Part shown: positions 1-9,569 of the stretch, piece after piece
Numbering within the stretch: position 1 is the first letter of the stretch
Layout: every line of letters starts with the position of its first letter
Assembly: GCF_000685275.1 (NCBI RefSeq)
Contig: NZ_ARYK01000009.1
Location: 1-64,000 of the forward strand
Length of the DNA stretch: 64,000 bases
Origin: Hyphomonas johnsonii MHS-2
GTDB taxonomy: Bacteria > Pseudomonadota > Alphaproteobacteria > Caulobacterales > Hyphomonadaceae
Direction of reading: 5' to 3'
The notes under the pieces: generated by a model
Told to the model about the DNA's origin: nothing
Database searches by the model: none
Seen by the model: the letters and a program-made list of their open reading frames with translations, nothing else
Translations under genes and position numbers: made by a program

Positions 1-894
1 GACGCAATAATGCAGGATGCCGTCGACGTCGTAGATCGGGTCTTCGTGCGTGGTGGCATGGCTGGTTTCGAAGCACCCGCCCTGGTCGATGGCGATGTCG
101 ACCAGCACGGCGCCCGGCTTCATGGTCGAAAGCTGCGCGCGCGAGACCAGCTTGGGGGCGGACGCGCCGGGGATCAGCACGGCGCCGATCACGAGGTCGG
201 CTTCCTTGACGGCTTCAGCGAGGCTGTGGGCGGTGGAATACATGGTCTTCACCGAGCCGCGGAACTGTTCGTCCAGTTCGGCGAGGCGGTTATTGTCGCG
301 GTCGAAGATGGTGACATCGGCGCGCATGCCGACCGCGATTTCCGCCGCGTGGGTGCCGGAGACGCCGCCGCCGATAATGATGACTTTCGATGGAGCCACG
401 CCGGGCACGCCGCCGAGCAGGATGCCGCGTCCGCGCGTCGTGCGCATCAGGGCCCAGGCCGCGACCTGCATCGACATGCGGCCAGCCACCTGGCTCATCG
501 GGCGGAGCAGCGGCAGGCCGCCGTCATCGTCGGTCACGGTCTCGTAGGCGATGGCGAGGCAGCCGGACTTCATCAGGCCGGCGGCCTGGACGGGGTCTGG
601 CGCCAGGTGGAGGTAGGTGAAGAGGGTGTGGGCGGGGGTGAGGCGCGCCGTTTCTTCGGGCTGGGGCTCCTTGACCTTCACGATCAGTTCGCTGGCAGCG
701 AAGACGATATCGGCATCGGGCAGGATTTTTGCGCCGACAAGGGTGTACGCCTCGTTCGGGAAGCCCGACCCGAGCCCGGCGCCGGACTGGACGTTGACCT
801 CGTGGCCGGCGCGCGTGAGTTCGCTGACGCTTTCCGGTGTCAGACCGACACGGGATTCCTGTTTCTTGATTTCCGTTGGAACGCCTATGCGCAT
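1..894 (-). CDS. ald: Alanine dehydrogenase (3' end cut by window edge)
   Basis: Catalyses reversible NAD-dependent oxidative deamination of L-alanine to pyruvate and ammonia (EC 1.4.1.1) in the cytoplasm. The 298 codons present begin MRIGVPTEIK and contain the family hallmarks VKVKEPQPEE, FTYLHLAPDP, AYETVTDDDG, the Rossmann glycine loop IIIGGGVSGTHAAE around residue 170, and VDIAIDQGGCFETS near the cut end. The usual family length is about 370 residues, so roughly the last 70 lie beyond base 1. Start 894 is chosen because AGGAG lies 8 bases upstream. The related PntA transhydrogenase subunit is less likely because the GGLPLL and DQGGCFE motifs are of Ald type. Confidence 0.93.
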   Translation of the reverse strand, partial: MRIGVPTEIKKQESRVGLTPESVSELTRAGHEVNVQSGAGLGSGFPNEAYTLVGAKILPDADIVFAASELIVKVKEPQPEETARLTPAHTLFTYLHLAPDPVQAAGLMKSGCLAIAYETVTDDDGGLPLLRPMSQVAGRMSMQVAAWALMRTTRGRGILLGGVPGVAPSKVIIIGGGVSGTHAAEIAVGMRADVTIFDRDNNRLAELDEQFRGSVKTMYSTAHSLAEAVKEADLVIGAVLIPGASAPKLVSRAQLSTMKPGAVLVDIAIDQGGCFETSHATTHEDPIYDVDGILHYCV

Positions 895-956
895 GATCGC
901 TCTCCTCGCGGCAAGGAATGCCTATAAACCCGGGATACGCGAAATTCCAGCCTGTG

Positions 957-2756
957 TCAGGCAGCTTCCCCGACAATCTCGTCGACGTCGATTTTTTCCT
1001 CGCCGCTGGAGGCGTCGCCAATGGCGAAGCGTTCGGCTTCTTCTTCCATCCACTCGCGGACTTCGGGTTCGGGCACGTCGAGCGTCAACAGGATGTCGGC
1101 AACCATTTCGATTCCCTTGGGCTGGCCGCCCGCGAGGTGGGCGCGCACGCCGATATCGAGATAGCGTTCCAGATCGAGGCGATTGTCGACGGCGACGAAG
1201 CGCTGGAGGTCCGGGAAGCGGCGCGTGATGGTCGGGGTGACCTCCCGGGAGACTTCGTAACGCGCGAAGCCGAGCACGACGGCGCGTGCATTGCTGCCGC
1301 CGACGGCCTCGACCAGTTTCATGTTGGACGCGTCGCCAAAGGACACCTTGTAGCCATCGGCGACCGCCGCGAGGAAGCGGTCCGGGTCTCCCTCAAGGGC
1401 GATATAGGGGATGTGGTGGTCGACGAGGGCGTCAATGGCCAGGCGACCGGCGGACGACATGCCGATGACGATGACCGGGCGGTCGGTGACGCCGGCGGGG
1501 GCCGTCTCGACGGCTGTCTTGCTGCGCTCGGCGAGGCGGCGCGAGAGGCGCACGCCGAGGCCTGCCCAGCTGGGCGCGAGCGCCAGCGACAGGGCGACCG
1601 CGGCGACAATGCTGCTCATCAGGCCGGACGAGATGCCGGCCACGATGGCGCCGAGCGACAGGACGACGAGGGTGAATTCCGAGCCCTGCGCCAGCAGGAA
1701 GGCCATCTGCGTGGCGCCCGGGACGCTCCAGCTGTTGACGCGGGCGGCGACGTATCCGAGCGCCGTCTTGACCACGAGGATGCCGACTGCGCCGAGAAGG
1801 ACCAGCCCGAGGTGGGACATCAGGGCGGGCACGTCGATGGAGAGCCCGACGCTGATGAAGAAGAAGGACAGCAGCAGGCCGCGGAACGGGCCCATCTCGG
1901 TCTGCACCTGGTGGCGGAATGGCGTGCCCGATACGGCGAGGCCGGCCAGGAAGGCGCCCAGCGTCAGCGACAGGCCGATCACCGCCGTGGCACAGGCAGC
2001 CGCCAGGACCAGCAGCAGGGTGAAGGCCGTGAAAGCCTCGTCATTGCGGGTGGCGACAAGGGTGCGGAAGACCGGGTTGATCAGGTACTTGCCGACCAGC
2101 AGGGCAGCGCCGAAGGCAATCACCGTCTGCACCAGCGACAGGCCAAGGGCGACCGCCAGGGGCACATCCCCGCCACCCAGCAGGAGATCGGAGACCAGGC
2201 CCGCGAGGCCCTGTGCCCCGACCTCTTCGCTGCCGAGGGAGCTGGCAAAGATCATCAGGAAGATGGCGACGATGTCCTGGAAGATCAGGACATGCGTGGC
2301 CGAACGGCCGATCGGGCAGGAATTCTGCTCCCGCTCGGTCAGGATCCGCGCCACGACGGCCGTGGAGGACAGGCCGAGGCTGAGACCGACAGCGATGGCG
2401 ATGGGCCAGTCGACCCCGCTCATGGCGAGGGCGGCGGCGCTGATCAGGCCGGTCAGGAACAGGTGCAGCGGCGCCAGGCGCAGGAGATCGCGGCGGCTCT
2501 CGTTCAGCTCACGCAGCGAGACGTGCATGCCGATGTCGAACAGGAGGAAGACGACGCCGAGTTCGGCCAGCAGGTGGGTGGCGCTGCTGATCTCGATCAG
2601 GCCAAGGACGCCGGGGCCGATCAGGATGCCGACCAGCAGGTAGCCGACGATCGGGCTGAGGCGCATGGCCTTGGACGCCAGCGCAGCCGACGCGCCGAAG
2701 CCGAGAAGTGTGATTGCGGGAATCAGGGCTTCGACGGGCGTCAGTTCTGCGGCCAT
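957..2756 (-). CDS. CPA2-family monovalent cation:proton antiporter (KefB/KefC-like)
   Basis: Integral membrane antiporter of 599 residues, presumably exchanging K+ or Na+ for H+ across the inner membrane. About 12 hydrophobic segments fill residues 10-400. They include the CPA2 signature GLSSTAVVARILTE and the LIFQDIVAIF segment. A C-terminal RCK/TrkA-N-like cytoplasmic domain starts near residue 425 with VIVIGMSSAGRLAIDAL, followed by an acidic tail. The nucleotide-binding loop is G-M-S-S-A-G instead of the usual GxGxxG, so ligand binding may differ from KefC. No KefF/KefG partner is adjacent. Start 2756 has a GGAG about 13 bases upstream. Substrate ion is not determinable from sequence. 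Confidence 0.88.
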   Translation of the reverse strand: MAAELTPVEALIPAITLLGFGASAALASKAMRLSPIVGYLLVGILIGPGVLGLIEISSATHLLAELGVVFLLFDIGMHVSLRELNESRRDLLRLAPLHLFLTGLISAAALAMSGVDWPIAIAVGLSLGLSSTAVVARILTEREQNSCPIGRSATHVLIFQDIVAIFLMIFASSLGSEEVGAQGLAGLVSDLLLGGGDVPLAVALGLSLVQTVIAFGAALLVGKYLINPVFRTLVATRNDEAFTAFTLLLVLAAACATAVIGLSLTLGAFLAGLAVSGTPFRHQVQTEMGPFRGLLLSFFFISVGLSIDVPALMSHLGLVLLGAVGILVVKTALGYVAARVNSWSVPGATQMAFLLAQGSEFTLVVLSLGAIVAGISSGLMSSIVAAVALSLALAPSWAGLGVRLSRRLAERSKTAVETAPAGVTDRPVIVIGMSSAGRLAIDALVDHHIPYIALEGDPDRFLAAVADGYKVSFGDASNMKLVEAVGGSNARAVVLGFARYEVSREVTPTITRRFPDLQRFVAVDNRLDLERYLDIGVRAHLAGGQPKGIEMVADILLTLDVPEPEVREWMEEEAERFAIGDASSGEEKIDVDEIVGEAA

Positions 2757-2830
2757 GCGTGGTCTGAGTCTCCCGGGGGGCTGAATTGTCCGTATCGCTT
2801 AAATCTAGGGTGATTGCGGCAAAATTACAA

Positions 2831-2862
2831 AGGCCGCCAAATCCATTTCGGATTGGCGGCCT
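2831..2862 (-). terminator. Rho-independent terminator after the TorF-like gene
   Basis: The arms AGGCCGCCAAATCC and GGATTGGCGGCCT pair with one bulged A around a short loop. On the minus strand the hairpin is followed by TTTGTAATTTT. It lies 67 bases after the stop of the porin gene and upstream of the antiporter start, so it separates the two minus-strand transcripts. Confidence 0.7.
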
Positions 2863-2928
2863 TCACGGTGCTGTGCATGGAGGAGGGCAATCACGTCCAC
2901 GCCCAGTCCGGGTGGAGATAATTTCGGC

Positions 2929-3603
2929 CTAGAGGCTTTTCGAGAGGGTCAGGACGACCCGTTCGTCGGCAATGTCGACGTCATCGACATCGGTGCCCCA
3001 ATAGCGCAGGTCGACATCAATGCCGATCGGGAGGCTGTAGGTGCCGCCGAGCGACCAGTTGGTATAGTCGCCACCGCCGTCGAAGCTGTAATTGCCGACG
3101 CTCACGTCAGCCGCGAAGGCCTCGGTGAAGCCGTAGCTTGCGGTACCCTGGACATAGACGCTTTCATTGTCGGGATCCCAGAAGACCGCGCCGCCGACGC
3201 CCACGCCGCCTTCGAATTCGTAGCCGAGTGCGGCTTGCAGCTCGACGAAGTCGAGGTCTTCATCGTCGGCATCCGGATAGGCGTAATAGATGACGCCGAC
3301 GTCCCAGGTCACGCCATTGGCAAACTCGCTGGCGATGCCGCCGTAGAAGTCAGCTTCCAGGTTGGTGTCCGAGCTGTCCCCGAAATCCACGTTCGACGCC
3401 CATGTGCCGGCGTAGAAGATGCCGTTCGAATAGTCGAAACCGCCCGAAATGGCCGGGTCCTCGTTCGTTTGCGAAATCCCGCGCCAGACATAGTCGCTGG
3501 TAAGCGCGACATTGCCTGACCATTCGCCTTCAGCCGCAGCCGTGCCGGCGACCGCAAGGAGTGCAGCCAGGGCGACCCCCGCTCGTGATACCTTGAGTTT
3601 CAT
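2929..3603 (-). CDS. TorF-family putative porin (Gcw_chp), outer membrane
   Basis: A 224-residue secreted beta-barrel protein. A signal peptide (MKLKVSRAG, then a hydrophobic stretch ending AAAEG) is followed by the family opening GNVALTSDYVWRGISQT and alternating aromatic/polar strands ending in VVLTLSKSL. The length and strand pattern match the TorF/Gcw_chp family of small outer-membrane proteins of unknown solute specificity. Upstream in-frame codons reach 3684, but start 3603 is preferred because it opens the signal peptide directly and has GGGG about 8 bases upstream. It is monocistronic, with a terminator downstream. Confidence 0.85.
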   Translation of the reverse strand: MKLKVSRAGVALAALLAVAGTAAAEGEWSGNVALTSDYVWRGISQTNEDPAISGGFDYSNGIFYAGTWASNVDFGDSSDTNLEADFYGGIASEFANGVTWDVGVIYYAYPDADDEDLDFVELQAALGYEFEGGVGVGGAVFWDPDNESVYVQGTASYGFTEAFAADVSVGNYSFDGGGDYTNWSLGGTYSLPIGIDVDLRYWGTDVDDVDIADERVVLTLSKSL

Positions 3604-3777
3604 TGTGTATACCCCGCTTGAATTCCACTCCCCGATGGAGCGCAAGACCGAGGGTTGCCCGGGTTGCGGGCCGGGCAGAAACAAAAATCACAGGGTCAAC
3701 TGACTGAGGGCCGAACGCCAGCCTTTTGGGCACGCTTGCCGGGGTGTTGCCCGCGCTTTGTGCGGCTTCAACAAAAC

Positions 3778-4593
3778 TCAGCGGGCGACAAGCGGTGCGT
3801 AACCAAGGTGCATGCCGGCGTCCACGAGCAGCGTCTCGCCGGTGACATGGCGCGAGGCGTCGGTCAGGAAAAACACGGCAGAATCGGCGACATCGTCCGG
3901 TCCGCTGGCCACGTTCAGTGGCACGGATGCCGCGACGCCCGCCTCCATGCGCGCGTACTGGTCAGCGTCCATCGTGTCCTTGAACCAGCGCGTGCCGATG
4001 AAGCCGGGACAGATGGCGTTGACCCGGATGGCCGGTGCCAGCGCGCGGGCGAGCGACAGCGTCATCGTGTTGAGCGCGCCCTTCGTTGCCGCATAGGCGA
4101 CCGAGGAGCCGATGCCGGTGACACCGGCAATCGACGAGACATTGAGCACGGCGGCGGCCCGGCCCGACTGGGCATGGCTGGCGACGAGCAGGTCGCGGCA
4201 GGCCTGCATCACCAGGAAAGGGCCGACGACGTTGACGGCATAGGTGGCGAGGAAATCGTCGCGGGAGAGTGCATTCAGGTCTGAATGGTCGCGGGCGTGG
4301 CGCGTGATCCCGGCATTGTTGACGAGAATATCCAGCCGGCCGTGCGTGGCGGCGGCCTCGGCCAGCGTTGCGCACCCGGCTTCGGTCGAGACGTCCGCCT
4401 GGACAAGGCGGGCCTGCGCACCGAGCGCCTGGCAGTCGCTGACAGTGACTTCGGCATCTTCGACCGAGCGGCTGCAATTGATGATCACGTCGGCGCCACG
4501 TTCAGCCAGCTTCAGCGCGATCGAGCGGCCAAGGCCGGTTGCCGAACCTGTGACGAGGGCGATCCGCCCGGAAAGGTCGCGTTGGTCTGCCAT
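3778..4593 (-). CDS. SDR-family NAD(P)-dependent oxidoreductase
   Basis: A classical short-chain dehydrogenase/reductase of 271 residues. It shows the cofactor loop TGSATGLGRS near residue 17, the NNAG motif, the catalytic Ser in NVSSIAG, the YAATK Tyr/Lys pair, and the ICPGFIGT segment after the active site. The substrate is unknown; members with this layout act on 3-oxoacyl or hydroxyl/keto substrates. Start 4593 has AGGAGA 9 bases upstream; a longer in-frame reading to 4650 lacks this. It is transcribed divergently from the next gene. Confidence 0.88.
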   Translation of the reverse strand: MADQRDLSGRIALVTGSATGLGRSIALKLAERGADVIINCSRSVEDAEVTVSDCQALGAQARLVQADVSTEAGCATLAEAAATHGRLDILVNNAGITRHARDHSDLNALSRDDFLATYAVNVVGPFLVMQACRDLLVASHAQSGRAAAVLNVSSIAGVTGIGSSVAYAATKGALNTMTLSLARALAPAIRVNAICPGFIGTRWFKDTMDADQYARMEAGVAASVPLNVASGPDDVADSAVFFLTDASRHVTGETLLVDAGMHLGYAPLVAR

Positions 4594-4740
4594 GTGATGA
4601 TGTCTCCTGTCCCGAATGCCTTGAAGAAGCTTGCCCTGACGTAAAGTCAAGCAGCGGGCAGGTTCAAATTGGATGCGGTTTTGTCAACCATGCGGAAACT
4701 GTTGTGGAATAAACAGGATGCGCAAGAAGAGGTTGAGCGC

Positions 4741-5688
4741 ATGGATCAGGGGTTCGAAGGCCTTATCGCGCAGATCACGAGCGTCGTGAAGGTGTCGGAG
4801 AGCGACGCCCAGCGGCTTGGCGCGGAGCTTTACCGGGCTGGCGTACGTTGCCTGAGCGACGCCGATGGCCTGTTTGCGATCAACCGCACGCTGGCCGGCA
4901 CGAACGTGATCTGGGACCGCCTGTTCGTCGCCGCGATCAAGGACCACGTCCTGTCGAATACCGAACCGAAGCACTGGGTGAGCGACGAGGATGCCATGTG
5001 GCTGATCGATCACGTCTCGCGTGACGGCGAAGCGCCGCTTGCCTCGGAAGTCGACCTGCTGCTCCAGGTGATCCGCTATGCTGAAGGGGCGTCCGAACGG
5101 CTCGGCCGGTTCGTCCTGCAGGCGGCCTGCGCGCGCATCACTGCGGCTGGCGCGGCGTCGCGCGAAGATGTCGAACGTGTCCGCCGGGCCCTCATTGTGC
5201 CGGCCACCGACCAACCCATGTGGGTGACAGGAAGCGAAGCGGAGATTCTGGTGCAGACCAATGATTCCGTTGCCTTCGCGCTGAATGATCCCTCGTGGAA
5301 CGACCTGTTCGCACGCGCCATATCGAATCACCTTGTTGCGCGGGCGCATCCCGACCCTGCCGCAGCGCAGCGCCTGCTGGCCCGTGAAACCTGTCTTGGC
5401 GACCTCCGGCCGGAGCCGGGCACGTTCTTCGAGGCGTTGACACCGGCGTTTGATGAAGGTGCCTGGTTCGAGGCGATCAGCCGGAATTCCATCAAGGCGG
5501 CCTTTGCGCGGCGCACGGCGCAGCGCTGGGCGAATGGCGACATCGATCTCGCAGAAGACGGTGAGGCCGACTGGTTCCTCCGCCGTGTCGGCCCGGACGC
5601 GAATATCAGCCTGGCAGAGCGGACGCTGATCGATTTCCTGAAGGTGGAGGCCCCCGGCCTGACACAGGGGCTGGCAGCGGCGACCTGA
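4741..5688 (+). CDS. Conserved-looking cytoplasmic protein of unknown function
   Basis: A soluble, acidic, helix-rich protein of 315 residues with no signal peptide, membrane segment or recognised catalytic motif. GC-rich third positions and steady codon use over the full length support it as a real gene. Start 4741 is favoured by AGAGG 8 bases upstream, but in-frame ATGs at 4669 and 4690 would add up to 24 residues. It ends one base before the convergent stop of the DUF2157 gene. I do not recognise the family. Confidence 0.7.
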   Translation: MDQGFEGLIAQITSVVKVSESDAQRLGAELYRAGVRCLSDADGLFAINRTLAGTNVIWDRLFVAAIKDHVLSNTEPKHWVSDEDAMWLIDHVSRDGEAPLASEVDLLLQVIRYAEGASERLGRFVLQAACARITAAGAASREDVERVRRALIVPATDQPMWVTGSEAEILVQTNDSVAFALNDPSWNDLFARAISNHLVARAHPDPAAAQRLLARETCLGDLRPEPGTFFEALTPAFDEGAWFEAISRNSIKAAFARRTAQRWANGDIDLAEDGEADWFLRRVGPDANISLAERTLIDFLKVEAPGLTQGLAAAT

Positions 5689-6654
5689 TCAGGTCCGCCG
5701 GGCCACGAAGGCGCGGGTGCCGCCGACGGCCAGCGCCACAAGCACGACCCCGCCGATCAGCAGCGTTGTCGCATTGGCGCCGAGCACCTCGAAATATTGC
5801 GTATACCCGTGGATCGCCAGGAAGACGATCGATGTGACCGACAGGAAGCCGCCGCGGCGCGCACGGAAAATCACGGCGACCAGGAACGCGGCCCAACCGA
5901 GACTGAAGACGGCTTCGGGCACCTGCAGCGCCGACTCGCGCCAGTCGTGACGATCCGACCAGTCGCGTGGCGCCAGCCAGTGCTCGCCGAGGCGGTCGCC
6001 CCAGAGCGAGCCGACCCAGAAGGCGAAATTCACCATGAACACGGCTGTGCGGGCGGCAACCGTCGTCACGAGGGCGCAGGCCGCTGCGATCCTGGGGCGC
6101 AGGGCATAGATCGCGCCTGCGAGCGCACCGAACACGATGATCGTGAAGGTCGGTTCCTCGACAAAAATGGCATAGCTGGCGTGCCAGTAGCCTGTGCCGG
6201 AGCCGAGCGTTGCGCCAAGGGCGAGGACGGCCGGCGCGGCCAGGAAGGCTGACCGGAACCACAATGCGGCGGCGCCCAGCGCCGCGGCGATGGCGAGCGC
6301 GGGATAGGCGCTGTCGACCTCGCGGAATTCCCAGCCGATCCAGCCGGCAATCCCCATTGCGCCCATGATTGCGAGGCCCGCGCCGAGGACTTTCAGCGAC
6401 GCATCCCCGTCGATCCGGCGCAGCGTCTCGGCGCCGGCGAGTGCCAGCAGCGCCAGGACGAGGCCCGTGGCGGCATTGGGAACGAGTGCAATGGTGCCGG
6501 CGGCAACCGCCAGCGCACCGAAGATCAGAAGGATATTCACCAGCAGGCTGCCCTTGTGGTCCGGCAGGGCCAGGGCCTTCAGGCGCCGGGCCTCGTCCGG
6601 GGAAATCTGGCCGGACCGGGTGAGGGCTTCAAGGTCGAGTCGGATGGCAGGCAT
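5689..6654 (-). CDS. DUF2157 domain inner-membrane protein
   Basis: A 321-residue polytopic membrane protein. The short N-terminal cytosolic helix pair (LDLEALTRSGQISPDEA) followed by many hydrophobic helices, a run of GA-rich segments and WIGWEFRE is the typical DUF2157 architecture. Function is unknown for the family. Start 6654 is preferred because it puts this N-terminal motif at residues 4-20; in-frame upstream ATGs at 6687 and further out lack a ribosome site. Its stop abuts the stop of the plus-strand gene at 5688. Confidence 0.8.
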   Translation of the reverse strand: MPAIRLDLEALTRSGQISPDEARRLKALALPDHKGSLLVNILLIFGALAVAAGTIALVPNAATGLVLALLALAGAETLRRIDGDASLKVLGAGLAIMGAMGIAGWIGWEFREVDSAYPALAIAAALGAAALWFRSAFLAAPAVLALGATLGSGTGYWHASYAIFVEEPTFTIIVFGALAGAIYALRPRIAAACALVTTVAARTAVFMVNFAFWVGSLWGDRLGEHWLAPRDWSDRHDWRESALQVPEAVFSLGWAAFLVAVIFRARRGGFLSVTSIVFLAIHGYTQYFEVLGANATTLLIGGVVLVALAVGGTRAFVARRT

Positions 6655-6801
6655 GGCTGGGCTCGCAATTTGAATGTGAGCGCTCATTAACATAATCGGG
6701 TGGCGGTGGCAAGCGGCTTGACGTTTCGGTAGTGTAGACAAGCGGGCGAAGGCCGCTTAACTGCGGGGCCACAATGATTTGCCAGCCAGGCCAGGGGTGA
6801 G

Positions 6802-8805
6802 ATGTTCAAGAAAATTCTGATTGCCAACCGGGGCGAAATTGCCGTCCGCGTCATCAAGACTTGCCGCCGTCTCGGCGTGAAAACGGTGGTTGTCTATTCC
6901 GACGCCGATGCAGGCTCGATGGCCGTCGAAATGGCCGACGAGACGGTCTATATCGGCGGGTCAGCCGCTTCTGAATCCTACCTCGTTGCCGACAAGATCA
7001 TCGATGCGGTCAAGCAGACCGGCGCCGAGGCGATCCATCCGGGGTTCGGCTTCCTGTCCGAGAACCCCGCCTTCGCCAAACGGCTGGAAAAGGAAGGCAT
7101 TGGCTGGATCGGCCCGAACGCGCACGCCATCGAGGCGATGGGCGACAAGATCAGTTCCAAGAAACTCGCCGCCGAAGCCGGCGTCTCGACCGTGCCGGGC
7201 CACATGGGCCTGATCGAGAGCACGAAAGAGGCGGTGAAGATTTCGAAGGAGATCGGCTATCCGGTGATGATCAAGGCCTCGGCCGGCGGTGGCGGCAAGG
7301 GCATCCGCGTGGCGGCCAATGACAAGGAAGTCGAAGAGGGCTTCCCGGCGGTGAAGGCCGAGGCGAAATCCTCGTTCGGCGACGACCGCGTGTTCATCGA
7401 GAAGTTCATCCTCGATCCGCGCCACATCGAGATCCAGGTGCTGGGCGACAAGCATGGCAATTGCGTCTACCTGTTCGAGCGCGAGTGCTCGATCCAGCGC
7501 CGCAACCAGAAGGTCATCGAGGAAGCGCCTTCGCCGCTGCTCGACCCCGAGACGCGCAAGAAGATGGGCGAACAGGCCGTGGCGCTGTCCAAGGCCGTCA
7601 ACTATGACAGCGCCGGCACGGTCGAGTTCGTCGTGTCGGGCAAGGACAAGGGGTTCTACTTCCTCGAGATGAATACCCGCCTGCAGGTGGAGCACCCGGT
7701 CACGGAGATGATTTCGGGGGTCGACCTGGTCGAGCAGATGCTGCTGTCGGCCTATGGCGAGAAACTGAAGATCAGGCAGTCGGACCTCAAGATCAATGGC
7801 TGGGCCGTGGAGACCCGTGTGTATGCGGAAGATCCGTATCGGAACTTCCTGCCCTCGATCGGGCGCCTCAAGCGCTTCAGCCCGCCCGCCGAAGGAAAGC
7901 TCGGCAACGGCACGGTCCGCATGGACAGCGGCGTGCGCGAAGGCGACGAGATTTCGATGTTCTACGATCCGATGATTGCCAAGCTGATCACGCACGGCAA
8001 GGATCGCGACACGGCGCTGGACACCCAGGCCGCCGCGCTCGACCGGTTCTACATCGAAGGCATCCAGGACAACATCCCGTTCATCGCTGCCGTGATGGAC
8101 GAGAAGCGGTTCCGCTCCGGCAACATTACCACGGCCTATATCAAGGACGAGTTCCCTGACGGCTTCCGCGGTGTCGAACCCACGAAGTTGCAGGAAACCC
8201 AGCTGATCGCGTCTGCGGCCTATGTCCACGGGTTCGTCTCGCGCCGCGCCCAGATGGTGTCGGGTCGCATGTCGCCGGTGCCGACCGCCCGTGAGGACTG
8301 GGTCGTGATACTGGGAGACAACCATCACCCGGTGCATCTTGAACTCGGCGAGGATGGTGACGCGCATATCACCATCAATGGCGGCAAGCCGCACGCGCTG
8401 GTCACCGACTGGCATCCCGGCCAGCACCTTGTCGAAGGCGTGTTGGACGGCAAGCCATTCGCAGTGAAGTTTGCCGACCGCACGGAAGGGTACCTGTTCC
8501 GCCATCGCGGCGTCGCCCTGCGGGCGCTCGTCTGTACACCGCAGGTTGCCGACCTGCATGCGCGCCTGCCGGTAAAGGAAAAGCCGGACACGTCGAAACT
8601 GGTCATCTCGCCGATGCCGGGCCTTGTCGTGTCGATGGACGTCGTCCTTGGCCAGGAAGTGCAGGAAGGCGAAGCGGTCTGCGTCGTCGAGGCGATGAAG
8701 ATGCAGAACATCATCCGTGCAGATGCGACCGGAACGGTGAAGGCAATCAATGTAAAGGCCGGCGAAAGCGTTGCGGCCGACGCGATCATGGTCGAGTTCG
8801 CCTGA
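6802..8805 (+). CDS. pccA: Propionyl-CoA carboxylase alpha (biotin carboxylase/biotin carrier) subunit
   Basis: A 667-residue biotin-dependent carboxylase subunit (EC 6.4.1.3) that carboxylates biotin with bicarbonate and ATP, for conversion of propionyl-CoA to methylmalonyl-CoA by the PccB partner. In order it has the biotin carboxylase N-domain (FKKILIANRGEIAVRVIKT), the ATP-grasp loop KASAGGGGKGIR near residue 160, FLEMNTRLQVEHPVTE near residue 290, a PCC-type BT linker around residues 480-590, and a C-terminal biotinyl domain with the modified lysine in VVEAMKMQNI. The MQNI context is typical of PCC, as opposed to MEHS in methylcrotonyl-CoA carboxylase. PccB is not in the window. GGGGTGAG precedes the start. 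Confidence 0.92.
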   Translation: MFKKILIANRGEIAVRVIKTCRRLGVKTVVVYSDADAGSMAVEMADETVYIGGSAASESYLVADKIIDAVKQTGAEAIHPGFGFLSENPAFAKRLEKEGIGWIGPNAHAIEAMGDKISSKKLAAEAGVSTVPGHMGLIESTKEAVKISKEIGYPVMIKASAGGGGKGIRVAANDKEVEEGFPAVKAEAKSSFGDDRVFIEKFILDPRHIEIQVLGDKHGNCVYLFERECSIQRRNQKVIEEAPSPLLDPETRKKMGEQAVALSKAVNYDSAGTVEFVVSGKDKGFYFLEMNTRLQVEHPVTEMISGVDLVEQMLLSAYGEKLKIRQSDLKINGWAVETRVYAEDPYRNFLPSIGRLKRFSPPAEGKLGNGTVRMDSGVREGDEISMFYDPMIAKLITHGKDRDTALDTQAAALDRFYIEGIQDNIPFIAAVMDEKRFRSGNITTAYIKDEFPDGFRGVEPTKLQETQLIASAAYVHGFVSRRAQMVSGRMSPVPTAREDWVVILGDNHHPVHLELGEDGDAHITINGGKPHALVTDWHPGQHLVEGVLDGKPFAVKFADRTEGYLFRHRGVALRALVCTPQVADLHARLPVKEKPDTSKLVISPMPGLVVSMDVVLGQEVQEGEAVCVVEAMKMQNIIRADATGTVKAINVKAGESVAADAIMVEFA

Positions 8806-8877
8806 AGCCCGGTTTCCACTGGAAGCGCTGCGCAAACACAGCTATCGTCCCCGGACTGGAAACTCAGGGAGGACAGC

Positions 8878-9417
8878 ATGAATCTATTTCTCAGCCCGAA
8901 CGGGCGTATCGACCAGCCGACTTACTGGCGCGGGGTGATGATCCTGTTTGCGATCAGCGCATTGCTAAGTATTATTTCCGCCTACGTATCGCCAATCCTC
9001 GGCATGCTGGGCATCGTCTTCGTCTGGCCTTGGATCGCGATCCACGTGAAGCGGTTCCATGATGCAGACATGACAGGCTGGATCACGATCGCGATGGTTG
9101 TGCTCGCGATCGTGGTATCGATCGTCCTGAGCATGATCCTGCCGGCGCTGTTCGGCGTGAACATGGCTGAGATGCAGGCGCAAATGGTCAGTGACATGGA
9201 AGATATTTCGTCGAGCAATGATCCGAGGGCGATGATGGCCTTCACGATGGAGCACACGAAAAAGATGTCGCAAGCCCAGTTGCTGCCGAACATCGTGACG
9301 ACGGCCCTGGTGACCGGCATTGTCGGGTTCGTGATGAGCCTGTTCAAGTCGACGCCCGGCCCGAACCAGTATGGTGAACCGATGGGTGCTGGCGCCGGAA
9401 CGGCCACATTCGAGTGA
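8878..9417 (+). CDS. DUF805 membrane protein (first of three)
   Basis: A 179-residue inner-membrane protein opening FLSPNGRIDQPTYWRGV, the DUF805 entry motif. Hydrophobic segments follow, with the family motif VKRFHDADMTGW near residue 58 between helices. The C-terminus ends with TPGPNQYGEP, the usual short polar tail. No biochemical role is established for the family. GGGAGGACAGC gives a good ribosome site. It follows pccA by 72 bases and ends in a strong terminator. Confidence 0.85.
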   Translation: MNLFLSPNGRIDQPTYWRGVMILFAISALLSIISAYVSPILGMLGIVFVWPWIAIHVKRFHDADMTGWITIAMVVLAIVVSIVLSMILPALFGVNMAEMQAQMVSDMEDISSSNDPRAMMAFTMEHTKKMSQAQLLPNIVTTALVTGIVGFVMSLFKSTPGPNQYGEPMGAGAGTATFE

Positions 9418-9451
9418 ATCCGAACGCGATGGCCGTTTGATCCTATCAAAG

Positions 9452-9481
9452 GAGCCGGAGGCGGTCCTCCGGCTCTTTTTT
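9452..9481 (+). terminator. Strong Rho-independent terminator
   Basis: A perfect 10-bp stem GAGCCGGAGG/CCTCCGGCTC with a CGGT loop is followed by six or more T residues. It lies 34 bases after the first DUF805 gene and separates it from the second, so the second gene needs its own promoter. Confidence 0.92.
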
Positions 9482-9569
9482 CTTGCATGGTTTTATCGTT
9501 TATTGATAAGGACCGCATAACACGCCAAACAAGGCAGCGCTTGTGCGCGGCCGCAGGAGATTTCGCCCG

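Noticed and set aside
918-2813. 631-codon plus-strand frame
   Set aside because: It lies opposite the CPA2 antiporter gene. The composition (Asp/Gln/Arg/His-rich, no motifs) is that of a GC-rich antisense shadow.
6961-8835. 624-codon minus-strand frame
   Set aside because: Opposite pccA, with shadow composition; pccA has all family motifs.
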